In this document: piece by piece, positions 9,117 to 17,685 of the stretch
Numbering within the stretch: the stretch's first letter is position 1
Layout: each line of letters opens with the position of its first letter
Source: Dehalococcoidia bacterium
GTDB taxonomy: Bacteria; Chloroflexota; Dehalococcoidia; Lucifugimonadales; Lucifugimonadaceae
DNA: 32,377 bases
Assembly: GCA_028281895.1 (NCBI GenBank)
Contig: JANQIZ010000058.1
Span: 1-32,377, forward strand
Direction of reading: 5' to 3'
Translations under genes and position numbers: made by a program
Notes under the pieces: generated by a model
What the model saw: the letters and a program-made list of their open reading frames with translations, nothing else
What the model was told of the DNA's origin: nothing
Database searches by the model: none

Positions 9117-9727
9117 TTACCCGGTCCACACAGACCATATCTGCGTTCGCTCGAAGGCGTAGAACGTTCGCTCTAGGCTTGATCGGGCTGTTTGCTCTCG
9201 TGTCTGCAGCGTGCAGTGTGCAGAAGGACAACACGTACCCGATCGATCTGTTCACCGAGATGCACTATTCGCAGTCGAATCGGATGCAGGAGCCTCCAAG
9301 GCTGCAGGTGCCAGCGGAGACGGTCGCATACGAGCCTGTCGGTAGCCCTGAGATGGAGCTTGATGTGCCTGAGTTCAAGCAGCGTGCGTATGACGCTGCC
9401 ATCGCGGCACAGCTCTACTCGGTCAACTGTTCGGTGTGCCATGGCGTCCGTGGCGAGGGCAACGGGATCATCGTCGCTCATCTCCAGAATCCGCAGAGCT
9501 ACCACTCGACGCAGCTTGGCGGGACGCCGGCGCTGCCACCGAATCTGAAAGATTCAAGAGACGCGGTGGGAGACGCAGGCCTCGCTTCGGCGATTCGCAA
9601 CGGCGGTTTCCAGCCGAACAGTGTGATGCCGCAGTTCGACAAGCTGCTGTCTGAAGAAGAGATCTGGGACATTGTGGCTTTCATCCAGGACCGTGAGACC
9701 GGACTGGATGTGGCTCAACCGCAGTAA
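9113..9727 (+). CDS. actE: ACIII monoheme cytochrome c lipoprotein ActE
   Basis: Lipobox-like VSAAC; single CSVCH with GEGNG; C-terminal MPQF; 4-nt overlap with actD. Confidence 0.85.
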   Translation: MITRSTQTISAFARRRRTFALGLIGLFALVSAACSVQKDNTYPIDLFTEMHYSQSNRMQEPPRLQVPAETVAYEPVGSPEMELDVPEFKQRAYDAAIAAQLYSVNCSVCHGVRGEGNGIIVAHLQNPQSYHSTQLGGTPALPPNLKDSRDAVGDAGLASAIRNGGFQPNSVMPQFDKLLSEEEIWDIVAFIQDRETGLDVAQPQ

Positions 9728-9785
9728 AATAGCTCTCGATCCACTTGCACGGGGATCAAACTGGCCAACTTCTCGTGCAATCCAG

Positions 9786-10340
9786 ATGAACCTTGCTTCA
9801 AATCGGCTCTCCGCCTCACGTATCGCCGCGTCGATATTCATTGGCCTTTGTCTTCTTTTCGCACTCTCTGGTTGTGTCAGGGAAGACGATCTGACTCCTG
9901 ATCAGCGCGCCTTTGCCCTGGACCGCGAGCTGATGTGCCCTGTGTGCGACGGACAGACACTTGATCAGTCGCACGCCCAGATCGCCGAAGATATGAAGCT
10001 GATCGTCCGCGAGAAGATCGCGGAAGGTGATAGCAACCAGGAAATCCGCGACTACTTCGTTGCGAGGTATGGCGAGATCGTGCTCGCTGCACCCGAAGCA
10101 TCGGGATTCAATCTGATCGTCTGGCTAATGCCCGCTGTGATCGCTGGAGGAGGAGCTTTGGCGGTCGTCTGGGTATTGAAGAACATGCGCCGACAGGCAG
10201 CAGCCGCTGGCGGAAGCCAGGATGTGACTCTCGCCGACCGCCAACTGGAGAAATACCTGGAGCAGGTCGACCGTGATACAGGAGTCGACGGCGATAGCCT
10301 GGCAAACCGCGGTAGCAGCAGCGAAAGCGAGCCTGGTTAA
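9786..10340 (+). CDS. ccmH: Cytochrome c maturation protein CcmH (CycL/NrfF-like)
   Basis: LMCPVCDGQTLDQSHAQIAEDMKLIVREKIAEGDSNQEIRDYFVARYGEIVLAAP then a TM helix; start chosen at ATG 9786 so the ORF does not overlap actE. Confidence 0.88.
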   Translation: MNLASNRLSASRIAASIFIGLCLLFALSGCVREDDLTPDQRAFALDRELMCPVCDGQTLDQSHAQIAEDMKLIVREKIAEGDSNQEIRDYFVARYGEIVLAAPEASGFNLIVWLMPAVIAGGGALAVVWVLKNMRRQAAAAGGSQDVTLADRQLEKYLEQVDRDTGVDGDSLANRGSSSESEPG

Positions 10341-12466
10341 TGGCTGATCTTGGAGTGATCGCCCTCCTTCTCGGGCTCGGCATCTCCGCTTACACGATGG
10401 TCGGCTCGCTGATCGGACAGCACCGGGGCGTGCCTGAGCTGGTTGTCAGCTCTCGCCGCGGCATCTACCTGTCCGCTCTTATGTCCACTGTCGCCTCAGC
10501 AGCCCTGCTTACGGCATTCCTGCAGAACGATTTTTCTATCGTCTACGTGCGGGATCACAGCAACACGGTGCTTGAACGAGGGTTCACACTCGTTGCCTTC
10601 TACGCCGGTAACGAGGGATCACTCCTCTACATCCTGTTCGCCCTGGCGCTTATGTCCGCGGCCGCAGTGATCTGGGCACCAGGCAGATTCGCTCGCAGCC
10701 TGCCCTACACCGTCGCCATCCTCGCCGGCACCCAGGCCTTCTACTACATCGTGCTTCTGTTCTTCGCTAGCCCGTTCGAGACGGTGCCCGGCACTGCGCC
10801 CGACGAGGGAATTAGCCTGAACCCACTTCTGGAGCACCCCGGGATGTACAGCCATCCGCCGATCATCATGGCGGGGCTCGTTGGCATCACCATTCCGTTT
10901 GCATACGCAACAGGAGCATTGATCTCAGGCAACTACGGCGACGACTGGGTAGACATAGCTCGCGTGTCAGGAATTCTCGTCTGGGGCGTGCTGGGGCTGG
11001 GGCTCCTGATCGGTGCCTGGTGGGCGTACACGATCCTTGGCTGGGGTGGGTACTGGAGTTGGGACCCGATCGAGAATGTGGCCTTCATGCCCTGGCTGGT
11101 GATGACTGCGTTCATCCACTCGATCATGGTCCAGAAACGACGCGGAATGTTCCGTATGTGGAACGTCGCGCTTCTTAATATCGCGTTTGTGCTGGCGCAG
11201 TTGGGAATGTTCATCAACCGGGGCGGCCCCGTCGTCTCTGTACATTCGTTCGCATCGTCATCCCTCGGTGCGGTGTTCATCACCTTCATGATGATCAGCC
11301 TCGCGTTTGCGTTCGGCGTCTTCCTCTGGAGATACCCGCAGCTCAAGAGTGATCGAACCGTCGAATCGTTCCTCTCGCGTGAAGCGTCGTTCCTCGTCAA
11401 CAACTTCCTGTTGCTCGCGGTTACTGCTGTAACGCTCTGGGGTGTTGTATTCCCCGTATTCTCAGACCTCGCCCGCGACGTCAGCGTCAGCATCTCTGCG
11501 CCGTACTTCAACCGGGTGAACGGTCCGATCTTGCTTGCAATGGTGACGATCATGGGCGTCGGACCACTGCTGCCCTGGCGGAAGGCCTCTGCGAGGTCTC
11601 TTCGCAACTGGTTTGCGTGGCCAACCGGAGCGGGACTGGCGGTGATCGCGGGGCTGTTCGCTTCCGGGATCGACGAATGGGTCGCGGTCATCGCGTTTGG
11701 AATCCTGGCCTTCGTAGCTGTTGCAATTCTCGAAGAGTGGTGGCGCGGCACAGCAGCTCGACATCGAGGAGGCGATAGTTGGCCAGTGGCCTACTGGAGG
11801 CTGATATCTGGAAACAGGCCAAGGCATGGCGGCTACATCGTCCACCTGGCAGTTCTCGCGCTGGCGATCGGGATCATCGGCACGCAGTTCTTCGATCAAC
11901 GCGTCGATGTCTCACTAATGCCTGGTGAGAGCGCCATCATCGACAACTACCGGGTTGAGTTCATCGAGGTCATCGAGGGCGCTCGGGCTGATCGGCTGAC
12001 TACACAGGCAACGCTCGATGTCTTCCAGATCAACAGGTCTGAGTATGACGCAGACAGCGGTGGTTACCTTGTCGACGCGAACAAATACAACCTGAACGGC
12101 GGCTCGTATCCCGGAGACAGGCACATCGGAACGCTGGAGCCCTGGCAGGGTTTCTATCCGGCATTCAACCAGGTCTCAGTGCGATCAGGAATCAGGTCGA
12201 CGCTGCTGGAGGATCTCTACCTGATCCCGAGCAACTTCAATGCCGATGGCAGCGTAGCGCTGCGCATGAGCATCAATCCGCTGGCCGTCTGGCTCTGGAT
12301 ATCAGGTCCGATCTTCCTGCTGGGAACGGCTGTGGCGCTCTGGCCGGCCCCTGCGATAGAACGAAGCACAGCCCGGGATCGAATCAGAAACAAGCAACGA
12401 TTGGTAGCAACAGATTCACCTGAAGCACCGGCATTTCAGCAGAGTGGCGTAGCGCCAACTGAGTGA
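10340..12466 (+). CDS. ccmF: Heme lyase / cytochrome c maturation protein CcmF
   Basis: 708 aa, multi-TM, WWD-domain sequence WWAYTILGWGGYWSWDPIENVAFMPWLVMTAFIHS; start overlaps the ccmH stop. Confidence 0.92.
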   Translation: MADLGVIALLLGLGISAYTMVGSLIGQHRGVPELVVSSRRGIYLSALMSTVASAALLTAFLQNDFSIVYVRDHSNTVLERGFTLVAFYAGNEGSLLYILFALALMSAAAVIWAPGRFARSLPYTVAILAGTQAFYYIVLLFFASPFETVPGTAPDEGISLNPLLEHPGMYSHPPIIMAGLVGITIPFAYATGALISGNYGDDWVDIARVSGILVWGVLGLGLLIGAWWAYTILGWGGYWSWDPIENVAFMPWLVMTAFIHSIMVQKRRGMFRMWNVALLNIAFVLAQLGMFINRGGPVVSVHSFASSSLGAVFITFMMISLAFAFGVFLWRYPQLKSDRTVESFLSREASFLVNNFLLLAVTAVTLWGVVFPVFSDLARDVSVSISAPYFNRVNGPILLAMVTIMGVGPLLPWRKASARSLRNWFAWPTGAGLAVIAGLFASGIDEWVAVIAFGILAFVAVAILEEWWRGTAARHRGGDSWPVAYWRLISGNRPRHGGYIVHLAVLALAIGIIGTQFFDQRVDVSLMPGESAIIDNYRVEFIEVIEGARADRLTTQATLDVFQINRSEYDADSGGYLVDANKYNLNGGSYPGDRHIGTLEPWQGFYPAFNQVSVRSGIRSTLLEDLYLIPSNFNADGSVALRMSINPLAVWLWISGPIFLLGTAVALWPAPAIERSTARDRIRNKQRLVATDSPEAPAFQQSGVAPTE

Positions 12467-12470
12467 CAGC

Positions 12471-12830
12471 ATGGACACCCTACTGGGGACAACCCTAGTT
12501 CTGATATCGCTGGCTGTACTGGTATACCCGTTCCTTAGCAGGCGCGGATACACCATGGCAGGTGACCCGACACTGGAACGTCTGCGCGTCGCGCGCTTGC
12601 GCGTGTATCGGCAGATTGCCGATCTTGAAGGTGATTACCAGGCAGGAGACTTGATAGAAGAGGACTATCGGCAGCAGCTTGGCGAACTGAGAGTTGCAGC
12701 CGCTAAGATCATGCAGAGGGAAGAGCAGCTTGGCGCTGTTCGGTCTGACATGGAGTCCCTTGAGCGAGAGATCGAGGCTGCGCGTCGCGGTCTCTCAGGC
12801 CCGCCTGAAGGTGGAGACGCTCTTAAATGA
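12471..12830 (+). CDS. CcmI-like short membrane protein
   Basis: N-terminal TM then RQIADLEGDYQAGDLIEEDYRQQLGEL, resembling the N-terminal segment of CcmI; position after ccmF. Confidence 0.6.
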   Translation: MDTLLGTTLVLISLAVLVYPFLSRRGYTMAGDPTLERLRVARLRVYRQIADLEGDYQAGDLIEEDYRQQLGELRVAAAKIMQREEQLGAVRSDMESLEREIEAARRGLSGPPEGGDALK

Positions 12831-14113
12831 ATCCCGGCATCGATGTGAAAGATCGCAGGCCATGGCTCAGTCTGCGTTACCTGGCAGTCTTTGTGGCTCT
12901 GGCAGTCCTGGCGAGTGCAATTGGACTGCAGGCACGCCCGGCTGCGGCCCAGGACTTTCCGTCCGAGATATCCGGCAAGGTGGTGAACGGCACCAGCGGA
13001 GCGACCGTTCCGCCGGGCACGGACGTGGTTCTGCTGGTTGTTGACGATTCGATCAACCAGATCATCGACACCGCTTCACAGGTTGTTGGCACCAACGGAG
13101 AATTCACATTCACCGATCTTCTAAGCGGTCCGGGCCTCTCTTATCGGGTCGCTGCTGATGACGGCAGTGACTACACACCGTCTGTGGACCTCATTCCCGG
13201 GGAGTCATCCTTCACTGACATCGAACTCACGATCTACGAGAGCACACAGTCGTTTGACGACATCCGTCTTTCAACCTTCTCAATGCTGATCACAGGGATC
13301 GAGAGGGCAAATCGGCTGATGGGCGTGCTTGGAGTGATATCAGTCGTCAATTCGGGCGACATGGTGTGGATTCCGGATCTTGAGAATCCTCAACTCACTG
13401 GCCTCGATCTGCTTAGGTTCAATCTGCCGGAGGGCTACCAGGACCTGACGATGGAGACGACGCTGCCATCGACGGGTCTATCCGATACTTTCTTCGAGAT
13501 ACCCACGGGCTTCGCTCTCGCTAACCCGGTTCCACCTGGCGAATCAGAGATTCTCATCACATACACCCTCGACTACGAAGGGGACACGCTAGCGTACCCG
13601 CTCCGTCTGGCATATGGCGCCGACCTCGTGAGGTTGATGATCCCAAAGGATGCGGGAACGATCTCTGGGCTTGGGCTTGGCGATATGCAGGAAGCTGTAC
13701 TGAATGACGACGTGTTCAGTGTCGTCGATGGGCGCAATTACGAGCGCGGCTCTCAACTGGATGTTCAGTTCACTGCGCTTCCCACCCCGAACCTGGTGGA
13801 GTCGATCCAGCAGTTCGTCAACGGTCGCGGATACCTCATCGCCATCGCATGGATCGCAGGTGCGGCGATGCTGGGAATCCTCGTGTATGCCTTCTTCTTT
13901 GCTCGACAACGGACTTCAGCGCCAGATGCAGCTGGCGACGAATCGTATCCAGAGTATGCCGGGCTTGGAAGATCCGACATTGTGGCGACCATCGCCGAGC
14001 TCGACAGGCAGCACGATGCCGGCGAGATAGAAGAAGACAACTACAATAAGCGCAGATCTGTGCTGACCAAGGCGGCGCTTTCTGCGCCCAGTTCAGAACC
14101 GCAGGCGACATGA
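12827..14113 (+). CDS. Exported beta-rich protein with C-terminal TM and short CcmI/SHOCT-like tail
   Basis: Signal peptide ending near ARPAAAQ, ISGKVVNGTSGATVPPGTDVVLLV carboxypeptidase-regulatory-like repeat, TM near 13840-13900, tail IAELDRQHDAGEIEEDNYNKRRSVL; 4-nt overlaps on both sides. Confidence 0.7.
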   Translation: MNPGIDVKDRRPWLSLRYLAVFVALAVLASAIGLQARPAAAQDFPSEISGKVVNGTSGATVPPGTDVVLLVVDDSINQIIDTASQVVGTNGEFTFTDLLSGPGLSYRVAADDGSDYTPSVDLIPGESSFTDIELTIYESTQSFDDIRLSTFSMLITGIERANRLMGVLGVISVVNSGDMVWIPDLENPQLTGLDLLRFNLPEGYQDLTMETTLPSTGLSDTFFEIPTGFALANPVPPGESEILITYTLDYEGDTLAYPLRLAYGADLVRLMIPKDAGTISGLGLGDMQEAVLNDDVFSVVDGRNYERGSQLDVQFTALPTPNLVESIQQFVNGRGYLIAIAWIAGAAMLGILVYAFFFARQRTSAPDAAGDESYPEYAGLGRSDIVATIAELDRQHDAGEIEEDNYNKRRSVLTKAALSAPSSEPQAT

Positions 14114-14697
14114 ATCAACGCCGGGCTGTCGCAATAGGAGTCGGAGTCCCGCTGGTTCTGCTGGCTGCCCTGCTGGCATGGGGCGTTGCCAGGACCGGAG
14201 GCTCCCAGGGCAGACCCGGAGTGAACGATAGCTACATCGGCGAGGTTGCGCTCACCGTTGAGCCAGATGCCGATTTCCAGCTGACAACGCTAAGCGGCGA
14301 TATTGTCTCGCTGGAGCAGCTACGCGGTAAGGTGGTCGTAGTCGACTTCTGGTCATCGTGGTGCGCGCCATGCCGCGCTGAAGGCCCTGTTCTGGCTGAG
14401 TCCTACCGAAAGTGGCGTGACAGCGGCGTCGAGTTTGTCGGCATCGCTGTGTGGGATGAGCGGGCTGAGATCGAGCACTTCATCGAAGCGAACGATATCG
14501 AGTACATCAACGGAATCGATAACGGCCGGATCCTCGTAAACTGGGGTGTGCGAGGCATACCCGAGAAGTTCTTTGTGAATGCTGATGGCGAGGTGGTGAA
14601 GAAGGTTACCGGTCCAAACACTGCGGATACGCTGGACCGTGTGCTGGAGGAGCTGACAGACGAGGCGCTTGGGATTCGCACTTCTGCCGTTCGCTAG
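14110..14697 (+). CDS. TlpA/ResA-family thiol-disulfide oxidoreductase
   Basis: N-terminal TM anchor and thioredoxin-like VVVDFWSSWCAPCRAEGPVL, GIPEKFFVNADGEVV. Confidence 0.87.
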   Translation: MNQRRAVAIGVGVPLVLLAALLAWGVARTGGSQGRPGVNDSYIGEVALTVEPDADFQLTTLSGDIVSLEQLRGKVVVVDFWSSWCAPCRAEGPVLAESYRKWRDSGVEFVGIAVWDERAEIEHFIEANDIEYINGIDNGRILVNWGVRGIPEKFFVNADGEVVKKVTGPNTADTLDRVLEELTDEALGIRTSAVR

Positions 14698-14749
14698 TAC
14701 TTCGATTGCACTGTCGAAAGCCTGGAATGGCTGGACAGGATGGAATGAC

Positions 14750-15949
14750 ATGTTCAGCCGGCAGTTAAGAAACATCTGGCTGGCAGGGCTTCTGGGCGCA
14801 GCGATCCTGGTCGCGGCATGCACGAGTTCGGACGAGCCGACGCCGACAAACACAGCGATCCCTCCGACGGCAACACCCAGGGCCGAAGCGTCTCCGACAG
14901 TCACTCCAGTTCCATCACCGACTCCAACGGCAACCCCTGCGCCTACAGCTACCCCATCACCAACCTCGACGCCAGTTGCTACTCCGACGCCGTCGCCGAC
15001 CAGCACCCCAACCCCGATCCCGGTGCCGACTGTCGATCCACGGTACGGAATGATCGTGACCAGCGATGTTCATCGCGCCGCCGAGCTTCTGGAGTTCAGT
15101 GAGTTTATTGACTACCGATCTCGGACCAGCGACGTACCTGAAGGTACGCGCAGAATCCAGTATCTCAACGAGATAATCCCGGTTCCGCACGACATCATCG
15201 AGCAAGTTACGACTGAGGCTCCCGGATCTGTCTGGTATGTGCTCGGAGAACCGAACGCTCATGGCAGGCCAGTCAACGAGTACCTCGTCGCTTTGCATGA
15301 CACCTATGCAGCGATCAAAGCCGCAGACCCAACTGCATTGATAACCAGTCCATCAATTCTGAATTTCAGCTTCACCTGTATCAATTGCGGCGGGTATGAG
15401 CAGGGAGCGACCTGGATAACCGATTTCTATTTCGACTATGTCAATCTCTATGGAGAGCCACCGCCAATAGATATCTGGGCCATAGACATCTTCCCGATTG
15501 TGTGGCCGGGCACAGACTTCACATCCGCTGATGCCTTCCCCACAGTCAGGGATGACATCATCACTCAGCAGCTGGTCGAGTACCGCGAATGGATCGATTC
15601 ACGCGAGGCGACCCGTGGCGATCCGATCTGGATCACAGAGTTTGGTCTGCACTGGGGGTTCCCTGATTGGGCGTTCGGAGTCGAGGGTTGCGGGAATTTC
15701 CCTTCACCCGTTGGAGACTACCTGTCTGATGAGGTACGCGCGTATCTTGAGCGTAGCTATACGTGGTTTGAGGAGAGCTCCGACGCGCTGAACATCGAGC
15801 GATGGTTCACCTTCAGCACGTACAGGGATTTGAACGGTTGCCACGCTGACTCAGGCAATGGTCTGACGTTCTTGGACGCTCGCGGCACCGCAGGCAACCT
15901 CACCGAGATCGGAACCTTCTACTACAACTGGGTTCGCGGGAACCGCTAA
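14750..15949 (+). CDS. Lipoprotein with Pro/Thr-rich linker and clan-A glycoside-hydrolase-like domain
   Basis: Lipobox LLGAAILVAAC, PT-rich linker, then YVLGEPN...ALHDTYAAIKAADPTALITSPS...DIWAIDIFPIVW...DPIWITEFGLHWG, compatible with acid/base GEPN and nucleophile TEFG positions. Start moved to ATG 14750 from 14669. Confidence 0.65.
   Translation: MFSRQLRNIWLAGLLGAAILVAACTSSDEPTPTNTAIPPTATPRAEASPTVTPVPSPTPTATPAPTATPSPTSTPVATPTPSPTSTPTPIPVPTVDPRYGMIVTSDVHRAAELLEFSEFIDYRSRTSDVPEGTRRIQYLNEIIPVPHDIIEQVTTEAPGSVWYVLGEPNAHGRPVNEYLVALHDTYAAIKAADPTALITSPSILNFSFTCINCGGYEQGATWITDFYFDYVNLYGEPPPIDIWAIDIFPIVWPGTDFTSADAFPTVRDDIITQQLVEYREWIDSREATRGDPIWITEFGLHWGFPDWAFGVEGCGNFPSPVGDYLSDEVRAYLERSYTWFEESSDALNIERWFTFSTYRDLNGCHADSGNGLTFLDARGTAGNLTEIGTFYYNWVRGNR
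14838..15036 (+). repeat. Low-complexity Pro/Thr/Ser/Ala linker-encoding sequence
   Basis: Encodes PTPTNTAIPPTATPRAEASPTVTPVPSPTPTATPAPTATPSPTSTPVATPTPSPTSTPTPIPVPTV; visibly repetitive at DNA level. Confidence 0.85.
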
Positions 15950-15964
15950 CACCAGCGGCGACCG

Positions 15965-16786
15965 CTAATTCATCATCGATCCGCCATCGACGTTCAGTGC
16001 CTGGCCTGTGATGTTCTTTGCCTTGTCTGAAGCCAGGAACACGACGGCATTTCCAACGTCGTCCGGTGTTTGCTCTCTACCCAGTGGCACGCCTTCGAAG
16101 CGCCGCTCAAAATACTCTCGCCCAGTGGACGTCGTATCACGAGAAGACTTGAGTCTGCGAGCAGAGATGTCTTCCCAGAGACTTGTCCAGATGATCCCTG
16201 GGCATACCGAGTTCACGTTGATCTTGCTTGACGCCAGCTTGTAAGCAAACGCCTGTGTGACATTGATCGCCGAAGCCTTTGAAGACGAATAGTGGGCAAA
16301 ACCCGGGGAGCCGCGCCGTCCAGCGCCAGAGGCGATATTGACGATCTTGCCTGAGCCTCGATCGATCATGTGTTGTGAGACAGACTTGATCGAATGAACG
16401 ATTCCCAGAACATTCACTTCAAAGACCGCCTGCCAATCCTCGATCGATCCCTCTTCTCTTTCCGTCCAGCCTGCAGCGCCGCCAACACCTGCATTGTTGA
16501 CAAGAATGTCGACCTTGCCGAACCGGTCTATGGCATTAGAAATCATGAGATCGGCCGAGCTCTGCTCGGTCACATCCACTGCGCCACTGTCACTCGTTCC
16601 ACCACTCGCACGAACCTCGGCAGCTACAGCGGACGCGGCTGAATCGTCGATATCAGCCACATAGACCTCAGCACCGGCAGCAGACAGTCGATGGACGATG
16701 CCTTTTCCAATGCCGTTCCCGCCTCCGGTCACAACAGCGGTGCGGCCCGACAGATCTATGTAGCTCCGGCTTTCAGTGCTCATCAA
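15965..16786 (-). CDS. SDR-family oxidoreductase
   Basis: TGGGNGIGKG, NNAG, HYSSSK (YxxxK) and C-terminal NITGQALNVDGG. Confidence 0.9.
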   Translation of the reverse strand: MMSTESRSYIDLSGRTAVVTGGGNGIGKGIVHRLSAAGAEVYVADIDDSAASAVAAEVRASGGTSDSGAVDVTEQSSADLMISNAIDRFGKVDILVNNAGVGGAAGWTEREEGSIEDWQAVFEVNVLGIVHSIKSVSQHMIDRGSGKIVNIASGAGRRGSPGFAHYSSSKASAINVTQAFAYKLASSKINVNSVCPGIIWTSLWEDISARRLKSSRDTTSTGREYFERRFEGVPLGREQTPDDVGNAVVFLASDKAKNITGQALNVDGGSMMN

Positions 16787-16821
16787 TACCTCGGCGATCT
16801 CCAGCTATAGCGACGCCCTAC

Positions 16822-17658
16822 CTAGCGCATGAAGAATCCGCCATCAACGTCCAGCGCCTGTCCGGTGATGTTCTTTGCCTCATCTGAGCACAGGAACACC
16901 GCAGCGTCGCCAATGTCCTCCGGCGTCTGCTCAGAGCCGAAAGGTATCGTCGCCGCAATCATCTTCTCGAATACAGCCCTGGGCTCCATGTCGGCATATT
17001 CGGGATCATTCATCGCGTAGCGCCCGCCAACCTGCTCCCACATCGGAGTCCAGAGCAGACCCGGGCAGATGGCGTTCACGTTGATGCTGAAAGGCGCCAG
17101 CTCACCGGCAAGAGCCTGCGTGTAGTTCACCACAGCCGACTTCGACGAAGAGTAATGCGGCAGCGACGGCCGCCCTTCTCGCCCGGCTATCGATGCCAGG
17201 TTGAGAATCTTGCCGTAGCCCACTTCTTTCATGTGCGGTGAGACTGAGTTGGCCGAGTTCACGCTTCCGATCACGTTGACCTTGTAAGTGAAGTGCCAGT
17301 CTTCTTCAGTAGATTCGGACCTCTCATACCAGCCCGGCGCGCCGGCAACTCCAGCGTTGTTCACAAGGATGTCGATCTTGCCGAACTCCTGCAGCGCACG
17401 TTCCGCCATAGCTTCCGTCGCGCCTGGGTCCACGACATTCGTGACCTGAACAGCGGAACGCACACCGATCTCTCTCAGCTCAGCCGCCGTTGACTCTGCA
17501 GCATCCGAGTTGATGTCAGAAACGAGGATATTCGCACCCTGCTCGGCCATCTTGATCGCGATAGCTCTGCCGATACCGGTTGCGGCACCTGTCACGATCA
17601 CTGCTTTGTCCTGCAGAACCAAGAGTCTCTCCATTCGTTCAGCACGATTGCCAGCCAA
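16822..17658 (-). CDS. SDR-family oxidoreductase (start may be internal at MERLLVLQDK)
   Basis: TGAATGIGRA, NNAG, HYSSSK, NITGQALDVDGG; paralogous to the preceding gene. Confidence 0.9.
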   Translation of the reverse strand: MAGNRAERMERLLVLQDKAVIVTGAATGIGRAIAIKMAEQGANILVSDINSDAAESTAAELREIGVRSAVQVTNVVDPGATEAMAERALQEFGKIDILVNNAGVAGAPGWYERSESTEEDWHFTYKVNVIGSVNSANSVSPHMKEVGYGKILNLASIAGREGRPSLPHYSSSKSAVVNYTQALAGELAPFSINVNAICPGLLWTPMWEQVGGRYAMNDPEYADMEPRAVFEKMIAATIPFGSEQTPEDIGDAAVFLCSDEAKNITGQALDVDGGFFMR

Positions 17659-17685
17659 CCCGGCGGATTATACTGCGGCTCCCGC

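Noticed and set aside
10933-11751. 272-aa minus-strand ORF
   Set aside because: Antisense to the CcmF multi-TM region; composition is a shadow artefact.
14353-15006. 217-aa minus-strand ORF rich in Gly/Val (VGVATGVEVGDGVAVGAG)
   Set aside because: Antisense of the Pro/Thr linker; the repeat-like protein is a by-product of that low-complexity sequence.
15133-15148. Perfect palindrome CGTACCTGAAGGTACG sharing TACCT/AGGTA with the PadR-like operator
   Set aside because: Lies inside the lipoprotein coding region, lacks the inner ATTCC/GGAAT arms, and is explainable by codons for VPEGT.
15954-15966. AGCGG-CGA-CCGCT hairpin between the convergent lipoprotein and SDR genes as a terminator
   Set aside because: Only 5-bp stem with no T-tract on either strand; too weak to call.
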